This document shows, piece by piece, positions 36,295 to 44,513 of a stretch of 45,365 bases of DNA; the stretch's first letter is position 1, and the number at the start of each line of letters is the position of its first letter. Source of the stretch: Helicobacter baculiformis (GTDB lineage: Bacteria > Campylobacterota > Campylobacteria > Campylobacterales > Helicobacteraceae); the NCBI RefSeq assembly GCF_900197685.1, contig NZ_FZMF01000022.1, forward strand, positions 1 to 45,365, written 5' to 3'. The notes beneath the pieces were generated by a model. It was not told where the DNA came from, searched no databases, and worked only from the letters and a program-made list of their open reading frames with translations. Both the position numbers and the translations under genes were made by a program.

Positions 36295-36340
36295 TTTCTC
36301 TCTTTAGCACTTTTTGAGCGGGTTTATGATAGCATTTTAC

Positions 36341-36537
36341 CACTCGCGCCGTGATAAGGCTAGCATTAGCATGGCTATGCTAATATCCATCTCGTAATCA
36401 AGGGGTAATACCCTTGGGGTTGGGGCATCGACCTTTGGAATAGGCAACATAAGACTCCAAACGGAGTTGTCCTGCTTGAAGCCACGATCTCCGCTAAAGT
36501 TAGAATCCCCTAACTTTAGTTATGGGGAGTATGTCAA
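36341..36537 (+). mobile_element. IS200/IS605 (IS608-type) element remnant with intact right end
   Basis: Right end: CCCC-TAACT-TT-AGTTA-(T)-GGGG at 36507-36527 is a hairpin with one bulged T, the same architecture I recall for the ISHp608 ends (CCCCTAGCT...AGCTATGGGG). GTCAA at 36533-36537 fits the TCAA right cleavage site. A plus-strand reading frame from about 36409 runs into this end (ending LKLESPNFSYGEYVK), compatible with a TnpB C-terminal tail. CTAAAGTTA / TAACTTTAG (36494-36502 with 36511-36519) is an alternative stem like the omegaRNA 3' scaffold. TTAC at 36337-36340 could be the left target, but the hairpin at 36365-36384 does not resemble the right one, so the left boundary is tentative. 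No tnpA or full tnpB remains. Confidence 0.7.
36365..36384. repeat. perfect eight-pair palindrome
   Basis: ATTAGCAT-GGCT-ATGCTAAT between rsmE and hemH. It may be the left hairpin of the IS-derived element or a separate structure; it has no T run, so a terminator role is unlikely. Confidence 0.6.
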
Positions 36538-36552
36538 AATCAAAACAATGGC

Positions 36553-37536
36553 ATGGATACCTTGACATCTCCACATCTTCAAGAGGCTGTTGTCTTACTA
36601 AACATGGGCGGACCTAATCATCTGCACGAAGTAGAGCTATTCTTGCAAAACATGTTTAATGACCCCTATATTCTTTGTATTAAAAACACGCGTCTACGCC
36701 AGCTTATTGCGAAATTTATCACCAAGAGCCGTGCCCATAAATCGCGCGCTATTTATGAGCGTATCGGGGGCAAATCCCCTATTGCAGCGCTGAGTGCCCA
36801 GCTTACCCAAAAGTTAAACACGCTAGACTCTAGCAGGTATTATACCTATGCGATGCGCTACGCGCCCCCCCATGCCTTTAATGTGTTGGAACAACTCCAA
36901 GAACAAGGTTTTATGCGCCTAACCCTCTTTCCTATGTATCCGCAGTACTCCACCACTACCACCCTCTCTTCCATCCAAGATGCGTTGCGCGCACTCAAGG
37001 TTTTAGATTATACCCCTCTGCTTTCTAGTATCGAACGCTTTTATACGCATCCCCTCTATAACCAAGCCATTGTACAAAGCATTGCCCATACTTTAAAGGG
37101 GCGCGCTCCTGAAGAGTTTGTATTGATCTTTTCTGTGCATGGTTTGCCCGAGCGCATGATTTTGGAAGGCGACCCCTACCAAGCCGAGTGTATACATCAT
37201 GTAAGTTTGCTCAAACGCGCGTTGCTACATGCATCTTTGCGTTTTAAGCGTATCGAGTTAGCCTACCAATCTAAGGTAGGTCCTTTAAAATGGCTAGAAC
37301 CTAGCACTGAAGAAATGATCGAGCGCCACCGCAAACATAAAATTCTCATTTACCCCCTAGCCTTTAGCATTGATAACTCTGAAACAATCTATGAATTGCA
37401 AATACAATACCGCTTGAATGCGGAACGCCTAGCGGTTAGAGAATACCTCGTGTGCCCTTGTTTAAACGATCAGATTGACTTTGCTAAGGCTATCATTGAT
37501 TTACTTGCCCATGCTCCGCGTACTATCCTAAGCTAA
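36553..37536 (+). CDS. hemH: ferrochelatase HemH
   Basis: Inserts ferrous iron into protoporphyrin IX, the last step of heme synthesis. EAVVLLNMGGPNHLHEVELF at the start and FSVHGLPERMI with the catalytic His are family signatures, as is PLAFSIDNSETIYEL with the conserved Glu near the C-terminus. Length 327 residues is normal. The ATG at 36553 has no good ribosome binding site; GGGGAG at 36524-36529 is 23 bases away and belongs to the IS remnant, which ends 15 bases before the start. Expression may therefore be changed by the insertion. Product heme feeds the cytochrome genes downstream. Confidence 0.95.
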   Translation: MDTLTSPHLQEAVVLLNMGGPNHLHEVELFLQNMFNDPYILCIKNTRLRQLIAKFITKSRAHKSRAIYERIGGKSPIAALSAQLTQKLNTLDSSRYYTYAMRYAPPHAFNVLEQLQEQGFMRLTLFPMYPQYSTTTTLSSIQDALRALKVLDYTPLLSSIERFYTHPLYNQAIVQSIAHTLKGRAPEEFVLIFSVHGLPERMILEGDPYQAECIHHVSLLKRALLHASLRFKRIELAYQSKVGPLKWLEPSTEEMIERHRKHKILIYPLAFSIDNSETIYELQIQYRLNAERLAVREYLVCPCLNDQIDFAKAIIDLLAHAPRTILS

Positions 37537-37591
37537 AGCTTTACTCTATAAGACTACAATGAGTGCCTCATCTAATTCAAAAAGGATTTCC

Positions 37592-38227
37592 ATGAGTAGG
37601 TTTTTTTTGGCTGTGTTGGTGCTATTGTCCTTAACGTGTTTCGGTGTAGCGGATGACGATGCGATCAATGAAGATATGATCAGCTCCGGGAGCGCAAGCT
37701 CGCCGCAAGCCATCGAAAAAGCCAATAATTTGGACAAACAGAGTTATATGGGGCTGGAAGATGTCTTTTTAGACACCAAGACCATCGCTCCCAATGGCAA
37801 ATATATGTTGCTTGTTTTTGGCAAAAATGGTTGCTCGTATTGTGAATTGCTTAAGCAGGACATCAAGAAGCACAACACTCTCAAGGATTTCATTAAAGCC
37901 AATTACAGCGCGTATTACATCAATATCAGTTATTCTAAAATGCACAACTTTAGAGTAGGGGGAGCGCATAAAAATAAAGAATTTAAGCTCCCCACCTTCG
38001 AGCTAGCATCTATTTACGATGTGAGTTCTACACCCACCATTGTCTTTGCTAATCCTGACGGTAAAACTATCTACGAACTTCCCGGATACATGCCTTATAA
38101 ACAATTCTTGGCGGTCTTAGAATTCGTGGGTAAGGGTTTATATAAAGGTATTAAAGATGACAAGGAGTTTACTAACAAGTTGCGTGCCTACATCTTAAAG
38201 CGCACTAGGGAGCTCAATGCGGCTTAA
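37592..38227 (+). CDS. periplasmic thioredoxin-fold protein, CcmG-like (HP0377 type)
   Basis: Signal peptide MSRFFLAVLVLLSLTCFGVA, then a thioredoxin fold with active site CSYC (FGKNGCSYCELL) and the cis-Pro in SSTPTIVF. This matches H. pylori HP0377, reported to reduce apocytochrome c and to have isomerase activity. ATG at 37592 is chosen over 37559 because AAAGGA is five bases upstream and the signal peptide then begins properly; length is 211 residues. ccsBA overlaps its end by 11 bases, so the two act together in cytochrome c maturation. TACAAT at 37554-37559 is a possible -10 box. Confidence 0.88.
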   Translation: MSRFFLAVLVLLSLTCFGVADDDAINEDMISSGSASSPQAIEKANNLDKQSYMGLEDVFLDTKTIAPNGKYMLLVFGKNGCSYCELLKQDIKKHNTLKDFIKANYSAYYINISYSKMHNFRVGGAHKNKEFKLPTFELASIYDVSSTPTIVFANPDGKTIYELPGYMPYKQFLAVLEFVGKGLYKGIKDDKEFTNKLRAYILKRTRELNAA

Positions 38228-41039
38228 AGCACTTTTAAACTTCTTTTTGGGTTCGTTTTGGATGGCAATCCCGGTGATGATCACTTACGCCACCGCTTGC
38301 GCACTAGCAACCTTTGTAGAAAACGACTATGGCACGCCCGCAGCCCAAGCGGTGGTTTACCGCACTTGGTGGTTTAACGCCTTGCACGCTTACTTGCTTG
38401 TACTCATTGTCGGATCGCTCATTAGTTCTAGGGCTTTCCAGCGCAGGCGTTGGGTGAGTATCTTTTTCCATCTCTCCTTGGTGTTGATCATTGTGGGGGC
38501 TGGGGTAACGCGTTTCTTTGGCTTTGAGGCGACCATGCACATTCGTCAAAACACCACCAGCAATAGCATCACTACCAGCGACACCTATCTCAATATTCAG
38601 GTGCGCAAACCCAATACTCCCCCTTTACATTTCACGCTTAAAAGTGCGCTTTCTCCCTTTTCTAGACATCTCCCCACAGAAAAACTCGAGGTCTATGGCA
38701 AGCCCTTGATCTTAGAACCCTTGAGCGTGCGCAAACAAAGTGCTGATAAAAGGGATAACCACTCTCTTTTAACTCTCAAAGTTACCTATGAAGGACAGAG
38801 CCACACCTATGCCATCACAGGTGGGCCCGGGATTGAAAGCCAAGATGTGGAGGCAAATTTTCAAAATGTACAAATTGCCATTAATTGGGGAGTTACCACT
38901 AAAAAACTTCCCTTCATGCTCAAGCTCAAGCGCTTTGAGCTAGAACGCTATCCGGGGTCTATGAGCCCCTCTTCTTACGCCTCTGAGGTGGAGATTTTAG
39001 ACACTAAAGGACAGCTCATCAAACCCTATCGCATTTTTATGAATCATGTCTTGGATTATGGAGGGTATCGCTTTTTTCAAACCTCTTACGATCGCGATGA
39101 AAAGGGCACTGTTCTCTCTGTCAACAAGGACCCGGGCAAATCCATCACCTACATCGGTTATGCTGGTTTAATTTTGGGAGCAATTGCGCTCCTTTTTGGT
39201 AGAAACGGGCGTTTTCAAAGATTATCGCTTTTTCTCAAATCCCAAAAGATCGCTGGGTTGTTGCTCGCCTGCGTGCTGGGGTTTGGAGGGGTGCATTTAC
39301 GCGCTGAAACGGCCAAGATTGACATGCACGGGGGCAAAAGCGCCTCCACTCCCTTAAATGACATGGGTAAGGTTGCCCTAGAGAAAGAAAAGATCGCCTC
39401 GCGTAACGCCCTGATTATCCAACGCATGAAAAATCTCAAGGCGCATTCTAAGGGCAAATTGGGCAAGTTCCAACGCTTGCAAGTACAAGGCTTTGATGGA
39501 CGAATCAAACCCTTAGACACTTTGAGCATGGATCTCATCCACAAAATCACCCACCATGATGGTTTTAAGGGCATGGACAATATCCAAGTGATGCTAGGCA
39601 TGATGCTCTATCCGGATGATTACAAGAGTATCAAGATGATCTACACTTCCACATCCAAATTACGCCAACTCTTGGGTGTGCCCAAAAACCAAGCACGTGT
39701 CGCTTTCATTGACATCTTTGGACCCCATGGATATAAACTGCAAAACTATGTCGAAGAGATCAATCAAAAAGCCCCCAAAGATCGCGATGAATTCGATAAA
39801 GATGTGCTCAGAGTTGATGAGCGCGTCAACTGGGTGTACACCATTTTTAGCGGGGCAATTTTGAAAATCTTTCCCGAAAAAACCTCTAGTTCTTGGCTTT
39901 CTCCAGCAGATGCAATTAAAAACGCAGATTCCAATCTAGCCAAAGAAGCCACGCAATTTTTGCGCGCGTTGTTCGTGGGCTTTGATGCGGGGGTGGATTC
40001 TAACCAATGGACACAAGTCAACCAAACCTTAGACGCGCTAGGCGCTTACCAGCGCGCCCATAGCACTTTGGTTTTAAGCCCCTCCAAGGTCAACGCGGAG
40101 ATCTTTTTAAACCATAGCAATTTCTTTAACATGCTCACTTTGCCCTATATCTTGCTAGGCTTGCTCTTGCTAGGGGTGGTGTTAGTGGCTACTTTTCAAA
40201 ACAAGCCCCCTAGGGCTTGGGTGCATTGGGGTTTTTATGGCGTGTTAGCCCTTTTGGCTTTAGCCCACACGGCCGGACTCTTGTTGCGCTGGTATGTGAG
40301 TGCGCACTCACCATGGAGTAACGCCTATGAATCCATGCTCTATATCGCGTGGGCGGCTATCATCGCTGGACTCATTTTACGCTCTAATCTAGCCCTTTGC
40401 GCCTCTAGTTTTTTGGGGGGGATCGCGCTCTTTGTGGCGCATTTGGGCTTTATGGACCCCCAAATTGGTAATCTCGTACCTGTACTCAAATCCTATTGGC
40501 TCAATATTCATGTTTCTATTATCACGGCTAGCTATGGCTTTTTGGGCTTGTGCTTTATCTTGGGGATTCTCACTCTCTTGCTCTTTATGCTCAGAAGTCC
40601 CAAGCGCCCCAATATTGACACCACAATTTGCTCCTTAAGTGCGATCAACGAGATGAGCATGATTTTAGGGCTTTTGATGTTGAGTGTGGGCAATTTCTTG
40701 GGGGGCGTGTGGGCTAATGAATCTTGGGGGCGTTATTGGGGCTGGGATGCTAAAGAGACATGGGCGCTGATTTCTATTGCTGTCTATGCAGTGATCTTAC
40801 ATCTGCGCTTTTTGCGCTTTGAGTTTATGCCCTTTGTCTTTGCCAGCGCTAGCGTGGTGGGTTTTTATTCGATTTTGATGACTTATTTTGGGGTCAATTA
40901 CTACCTCTCAGGCATGCATAGTTACGCCGCGGGCGACCCCCTGCCCATTCCTAGCTTTCTTTACTTTTTTGTGGTAGGTACGCTCATCCTCGTTGTGATG
41001 GCGGGTTGGAAACGCCAACTTGTGATGCCTAAGCTATAG
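38217..41039 (+). CDS. ccsBA: fused system II cytochrome c synthase CcsBA
   Basis: A 940-residue membrane protein that carries heme to the periplasm and attaches it to CXXCH motifs. The N-terminal ResB/CcsB part (about residues 1-400) has membrane helices around a large periplasmic domain. The C-terminal CcsA part has the heme-handling WWD motif WGRYWGWDAKETW, with flanking histidines (AHTAG, LHLRF, GMHSY). The fusion is typical of Helicobacter. It lies with hemH and the CcmG-like gene, and its likely clients include NapB at 34 kb. Confidence 0.96.
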   Translation: MRLKALLNFFLGSFWMAIPVMITYATACALATFVENDYGTPAAQAVVYRTWWFNALHAYLLVLIVGSLISSRAFQRRRWVSIFFHLSLVLIIVGAGVTRFFGFEATMHIRQNTTSNSITTSDTYLNIQVRKPNTPPLHFTLKSALSPFSRHLPTEKLEVYGKPLILEPLSVRKQSADKRDNHSLLTLKVTYEGQSHTYAITGGPGIESQDVEANFQNVQIAINWGVTTKKLPFMLKLKRFELERYPGSMSPSSYASEVEILDTKGQLIKPYRIFMNHVLDYGGYRFFQTSYDRDEKGTVLSVNKDPGKSITYIGYAGLILGAIALLFGRNGRFQRLSLFLKSQKIAGLLLACVLGFGGVHLRAETAKIDMHGGKSASTPLNDMGKVALEKEKIASRNALIIQRMKNLKAHSKGKLGKFQRLQVQGFDGRIKPLDTLSMDLIHKITHHDGFKGMDNIQVMLGMMLYPDDYKSIKMIYTSTSKLRQLLGVPKNQARVAFIDIFGPHGYKLQNYVEEINQKAPKDRDEFDKDVLRVDERVNWVYTIFSGAILKIFPEKTSSSWLSPADAIKNADSNLAKEATQFLRALFVGFDAGVDSNQWTQVNQTLDALGAYQRAHSTLVLSPSKVNAEIFLNHSNFFNMLTLPYILLGLLLLGVVLVATFQNKPPRAWVHWGFYGVLALLALAHTAGLLLRWYVSAHSPWSNAYESMLYIAWAAIIAGLILRSNLALCASSFLGGIALFVAHLGFMDPQIGNLVPVLKSYWLNIHVSIITASYGFLGLCFILGILTLLLFMLRSPKRPNIDTTICSLSAINEMSMILGLLMLSVGNFLGGVWANESWGRYWGWDAKETWALISIAVYAVILHLRFLRFEFMPFVFASASVVGFYSILMTYFGVNYYLSGMHSYAAGDPLPIPSFLYFFVVGTLILVVMAGWKRQLVMPKL

Positions 41040-41059
41040 GCTTATTAATCTTAAGTGGC

Positions 41060-41065
41060 TACAAT
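41060..41065 (+). promoter_or_regulatory. candidate aspA -10 box
   Basis: TACAAT 34 bases before the aspA ATG at 41099, in the short gap after ccsBA. -35 not clear. Confidence 0.4.
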
Positions 41066-41098
41066 AGTGCGTTTCAATTTTACTCTAAGGGAGACTTG

Positions 41099-42511
41099 AT
41101 GGCGACTCGAAAAGAACATGATTTTATTGGCGAGATGGAGATTGATGATAGCGTCTACTATGGTATCCAAACCATGCGCGCGGTGGAGAATTTCAACATC
41201 ACCCACGATCGCCTGCTCAATTACCCCATCTTTATCCGCTCTTTTGCACAGGTGAAAAAGGCCGCGGCTTTAGCCAATGCAGAATTAGGGCTCATTGATA
41301 TTAAGATCAAAGATGCAATTTGTTATGCCTGCGATAAAATCATTGATGGGGAGTATCAAGATCAATTCGTGGTAGACATGATTCAAGGGGGTGCGGGCAC
41401 AAGCACGAACATGAACATGAACGAAGTGATCGCCAATATTGCCTTAGAATATTTGGGACATAAAAAGGGCGAATATCAATATTGTCATCCCAACGACCAT
41501 GTGAATCGTTCTCAATCCACCAACGACGCTTATCCCAGTGCGCTCAAGATCGCCATCTACGAACGCTTAGATCACATGACCCAAGTGCTGAAGCTCTTAA
41601 AAGATGCCTTTGCTAAAAAAGCTAAAGAATTTGCCCATGTGCTCAAAATGGGGCGCACCCAACTTCAAGATGCTGTGCCCATGACCTTAGGACAGGAATT
41701 TGAAACTTTTGTCTCTATGGTAGAAAAGGATATTCAACATATTTTGGACGCAAGGAACTGGACGCGTGTGATCAACTTAGGCGGTACAGCCATTGGTACG
41801 GGCATTAATTCCCACCCTGACTATAAGCATATCGTAGAAAAGAAGATTCAAGAGGTTACCGGTAGACCTTTCACCATCGCCCATGATCTCATTGAAGCCA
41901 GCCAAAGTACGGGTTCTTATGTGCAAGTGAGCGGTGCGCTCAAACGCGTGGCGATCAAACTCTCTAAAATCTGCAACGATCTACGTCTGTTGAGTTCAGG
42001 ACCTAGGGCGGGCTTAAATGAAATTAATCTGCCCAAAATGCAACCGGGAAGCTCGATTATGCCCGGCAAGGTTAATCCGGTGATTCCAGAAGTGGTCAAT
42101 CAAGTGTGCTTTTCTGTGATTGGCAATGACTTAGCCGTGGCAATGGCGGCTGAAGGGGGGCAGTTGCAACTCAATGTCTTTGAACCTGTGATCGCTTACA
42201 AACTCTTCCACTCTTTTGTGATGTTGAATCGCGCGATCCGCACTTTGGTAGAAAAATGCATCAATGGGATCACGGCAAATGAGAAAATCTGCCATGACTA
42301 TGTCTTCAATAGTATTGGTATTGTAACCGCGCTCAACCCCCATATCGGGTACGAGAAATCCGCCTCCATCGCTAAAGAAGCCTTGGACACCGGTAAGTCT
42401 GTGCATGAAATCGTGCTAGAGCGCAAGTTGCTCACCAAAGAGCAACTGGCTGAAATCTTCCAACCTGAGAACATGTTAAGCCCCCATGTCTTCAAAAAAC
42501 ATAAAGACTAA
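41099..42511 (+). CDS. aspA: aspartate ammonia-lyase AspA
   Basis: Deaminates aspartate to fumarate and ammonia, feeding fumarate respiration. The fumarase/aspartase signature GSSIMPGKVNP is intact, with TSTNMNMNEV and NRSQSTNDAYPS also present. ATG at 41099 is chosen over TTG at 41096 because AAGGGAG is five bases upstream; this gives 470 residues. The next gene begins two bases after the stop. Ammonia and fumarate are both useful to a gastric microaerophile. Confidence 0.97.
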   Translation: MATRKEHDFIGEMEIDDSVYYGIQTMRAVENFNITHDRLLNYPIFIRSFAQVKKAAALANAELGLIDIKIKDAICYACDKIIDGEYQDQFVVDMIQGGAGTSTNMNMNEVIANIALEYLGHKKGEYQYCHPNDHVNRSQSTNDAYPSALKIAIYERLDHMTQVLKLLKDAFAKKAKEFAHVLKMGRTQLQDAVPMTLGQEFETFVSMVEKDIQHILDARNWTRVINLGGTAIGTGINSHPDYKHIVEKKIQEVTGRPFTIAHDLIEASQSTGSYVQVSGALKRVAIKLSKICNDLRLLSSGPRAGLNEINLPKMQPGSSIMPGKVNPVIPEVVNQVCFSVIGNDLAVAMAAEGGQLQLNVFEPVIAYKLFHSFVMLNRAIRTLVEKCINGITANEKICHDYVFNSIGIVTALNPHIGYEKSASIAKEALDTGKSVHEIVLERKLLTKEQLAEIFQPENMLSPHVFKKHKD

Positions 42512-42513
42512 TC

Positions 42514-43872
42514 TTGCGTCGTGTTTTACTTATTTTAATGGGTAGCGTGTTGCTGGGCAATGCGCATGCAGGCGTGCGCCCGCGCATGCCTTCACCCCTA
42601 CCTCCTGCAAAACAAATTGTTGTGCCTCTAGAACCCTGTAATGACGATTGTCTTAAAAAACTCTATGCACATGGACAGATATTTTCTTTCATGGCGCGTT
42701 ATGTGCAGGGTTTTACAGCACAGCCCCCTAAAAATACGCATGACGCGCAACTTAAAGACAATTATGCGATCGCTAATGATATCATTAATCCAAGATCATC
42801 CTCTTCGGTTGTTCCTAAGAGCTTAGAGACAGAAGCAACTCAAAACTCTCCCTATAAAGTGGCACTTTTAGTCGCTAAAGATGTGGTAGGTAAGTATAGC
42901 AATACAGCAATTAACTCCATTTTAGCCTACCTATCACTCAAAGAACAAAATTTTATCTTTAAGGTTTTTGATAGTAGAAAGGAGGACCCGGAGAGCTTAA
43001 AGCAGACTTACCAACGCATTGTGAACGAGCGTTTCCCTTTTGTGATCGCCCTGCTTACTCAAGATGGAGTGCAGAATCTAATTAGCCAAACCCCTCTAAG
43101 CTTACCCACTATTGTTCCTAGTGTGCATAAGCACCAGTTACAATGGGTTGCAGACTTGCCCTTAACATTGAATTTTGGGGGGATTGATTTTGCCCAACAG
43201 ATGAGCATGTTGGTGGGTTTGAGTCAGCACAAACCTCTAGTAATTTATAATGATGATAGCTTTAGGGGGGCGATGTTGGGCAAAAGTGTTCAAGATTTAG
43301 GCGCGCCTATTGTCTACCAAGACACAATTACTTTTAAAAAAGCTAGCAGTTTTTCTTTTGAGCTGCGTAGTCAAGCTAGATATTTTAAGAATGCTGTTGT
43401 GGTTCTCAATACTCCCATTGTTAAAACAGGTTTGTTGCTCTCGCAGATAGGTATGCTTTCTCGAGCCAAACGCCCCCAAATGTTGCTTTCATCGCAAATT
43501 AACTTTAACCTCTCTATGTTCATGCTTACCCAACCTAAAGACCGCCAACATTTTTATCTTGCCAGCGCTATAGGGCGAATCAACCCCTATCTAGAACAAT
43601 ATGCTTCTATTTTAGGAGTGAATCTTGCCTATGATTGGGTGGGCTATACTAGCGTGGACTCGTTGGAACATATGCTCACGCGTATTTATGGTGTTCAAGA
43701 ACGCTATTTTGGCGAGCCTTTGGTAGATAGACAGATTGTCTATACAAACACCATCTATACTCCGAAGGGATTAAGCTTTGCTCCTATTTCCTTAACGCCC
43801 AGTATCCCTATTGCCCAACCCCCAATACCCATTATACTTGAAGAACAAAATGATGACGATGAAGAAGAATGA
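42514..43872 (+). CDS. secreted protein with type 1 periplasmic-binding (LpoA-like) fold, unknown role
   Basis: A 452-residue exported protein starting at TTG (42514): MRRVLLILMGSVLLGNAHAG is a clear signal peptide. From about residue 108 the sequence (YKVALLVAKDVVG, FPFVIALLTQDG, LPTIVPSV, KPLVIYNDDSFRGAMLG, FYLASAIG) follows the alternating pattern of type 1 periplasmic binding proteins, as in LivJ or LpoA. Cys pairs at the mature N-terminus (CNDDC) may form a disulfide. The C-terminus is Pro-rich then acidic (QNDDDEEE). The gene follows aspA by two bases; I recall a similar secreted neighbour in H. pylori. Ligand or partner is unknown. Confidence 0.65.
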   Translation: MRRVLLILMGSVLLGNAHAGVRPRMPSPLPPAKQIVVPLEPCNDDCLKKLYAHGQIFSFMARYVQGFTAQPPKNTHDAQLKDNYAIANDIINPRSSSSVVPKSLETEATQNSPYKVALLVAKDVVGKYSNTAINSILAYLSLKEQNFIFKVFDSRKEDPESLKQTYQRIVNERFPFVIALLTQDGVQNLISQTPLSLPTIVPSVHKHQLQWVADLPLTLNFGGIDFAQQMSMLVGLSQHKPLVIYNDDSFRGAMLGKSVQDLGAPIVYQDTITFKKASSFSFELRSQARYFKNAVVVLNTPIVKTGLLLSQIGMLSRAKRPQMLLSSQINFNLSMFMLTQPKDRQHFYLASAIGRINPYLEQYASILGVNLAYDWVGYTSVDSLEHMLTRIYGVQERYFGEPLVDRQIVYTNTIYTPKGLSFAPISLTPSIPIAQPPIPIILEEQNDDDEEE

Positions 43873-43883
43873 GAAGTGATTCC

Positions 43884-44513
43884 ATGCAAGTACATTTAAA
43901 ACACGCCACCCCATTGAGTTGTTGCTATGAAGCGATTCGCACTTGTTACCAGAGTTTTGCTTACAGCGATGGGGGCGGACGCAAGGATTTAGAGCTCATC
44001 GATCGCGTGGCAAACAAATACCGCCACAATTCTACCCTAGAGCATTTGTTTTACAATTTTGAAATTCTAGGCATCAGTCGGGCGTGCTTGCAAGAACTTG
44101 CGCGCCATAGAATGGCGAGCTTTTCAGTCAAGTCCAGCCGCTACACTTTGAGCGAACTCAAAAGCGAGGCGAGCTTTTTACCTCTAGATGCCAACAATCT
44201 AGCGCGCGCCCAAAAGTTTTTGGTTTTCACCGGAGTAGAAGCGGTCGATCACGCCAGCGTGCAGGCTTTAGAAAATTTGCGCTTGTTAGTGAGTAGCCAT
44301 GTGAAAAACGATTACGCCAAATTTGCCATGCCTGAGAGCTACAAAACTTCTCTAGCCTTCAGCGTGAACGCGCGCAGTCTGCAAAATTTTCTCTCTTTGC
44401 GCACGGATTCTAAAGCCCTTTGGGAGATTCGCCAACTTGCCTTTTCTCTCTATGACGCTCTGCCCCAAGATCACCAATATCTCTTCAACGCGTGCTTGAA
44501 GGATTCGCGCTGA
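43884..44513 (+). CDS. thyX: flavin-dependent thymidylate synthase ThyX
   Basis: Makes dTMP from dUMP with FAD and methylene-tetrahydrofolate. The ThyX motif is present as RHRMASFSVKSSRYT, and NARSLQNFLSLR near the C-terminus is conserved. Length is 209 residues from the ATG at 43884, which gives the usual opening MQVHLKHATPL; an ATG at 43869 overlapping the previous stop (ATGA) would add five residues. No strong ribosome binding site precedes 43884, so coupling from the upstream gene is likely. Confidence 0.95.
   Translation: MQVHLKHATPLSCCYEAIRTCYQSFAYSDGGGRKDLELIDRVANKYRHNSTLEHLFYNFEILGISRACLQELARHRMASFSVKSSRYTLSELKSEASFLPLDANNLARAQKFLVFTGVEAVDHASVQALENLRLLVSSHVKNDYAKFAMPESYKTSLAFSVNARSLQNFLSLRTDSKALWEIRQLAFSLYDALPQDHQYLFNACLKDSR

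Noticed and set aside
36365-36384. Palindrome as a rho-independent terminator
   Set aside because: Neither strand has a following T run, and both flanking genes are transcribed away from it.
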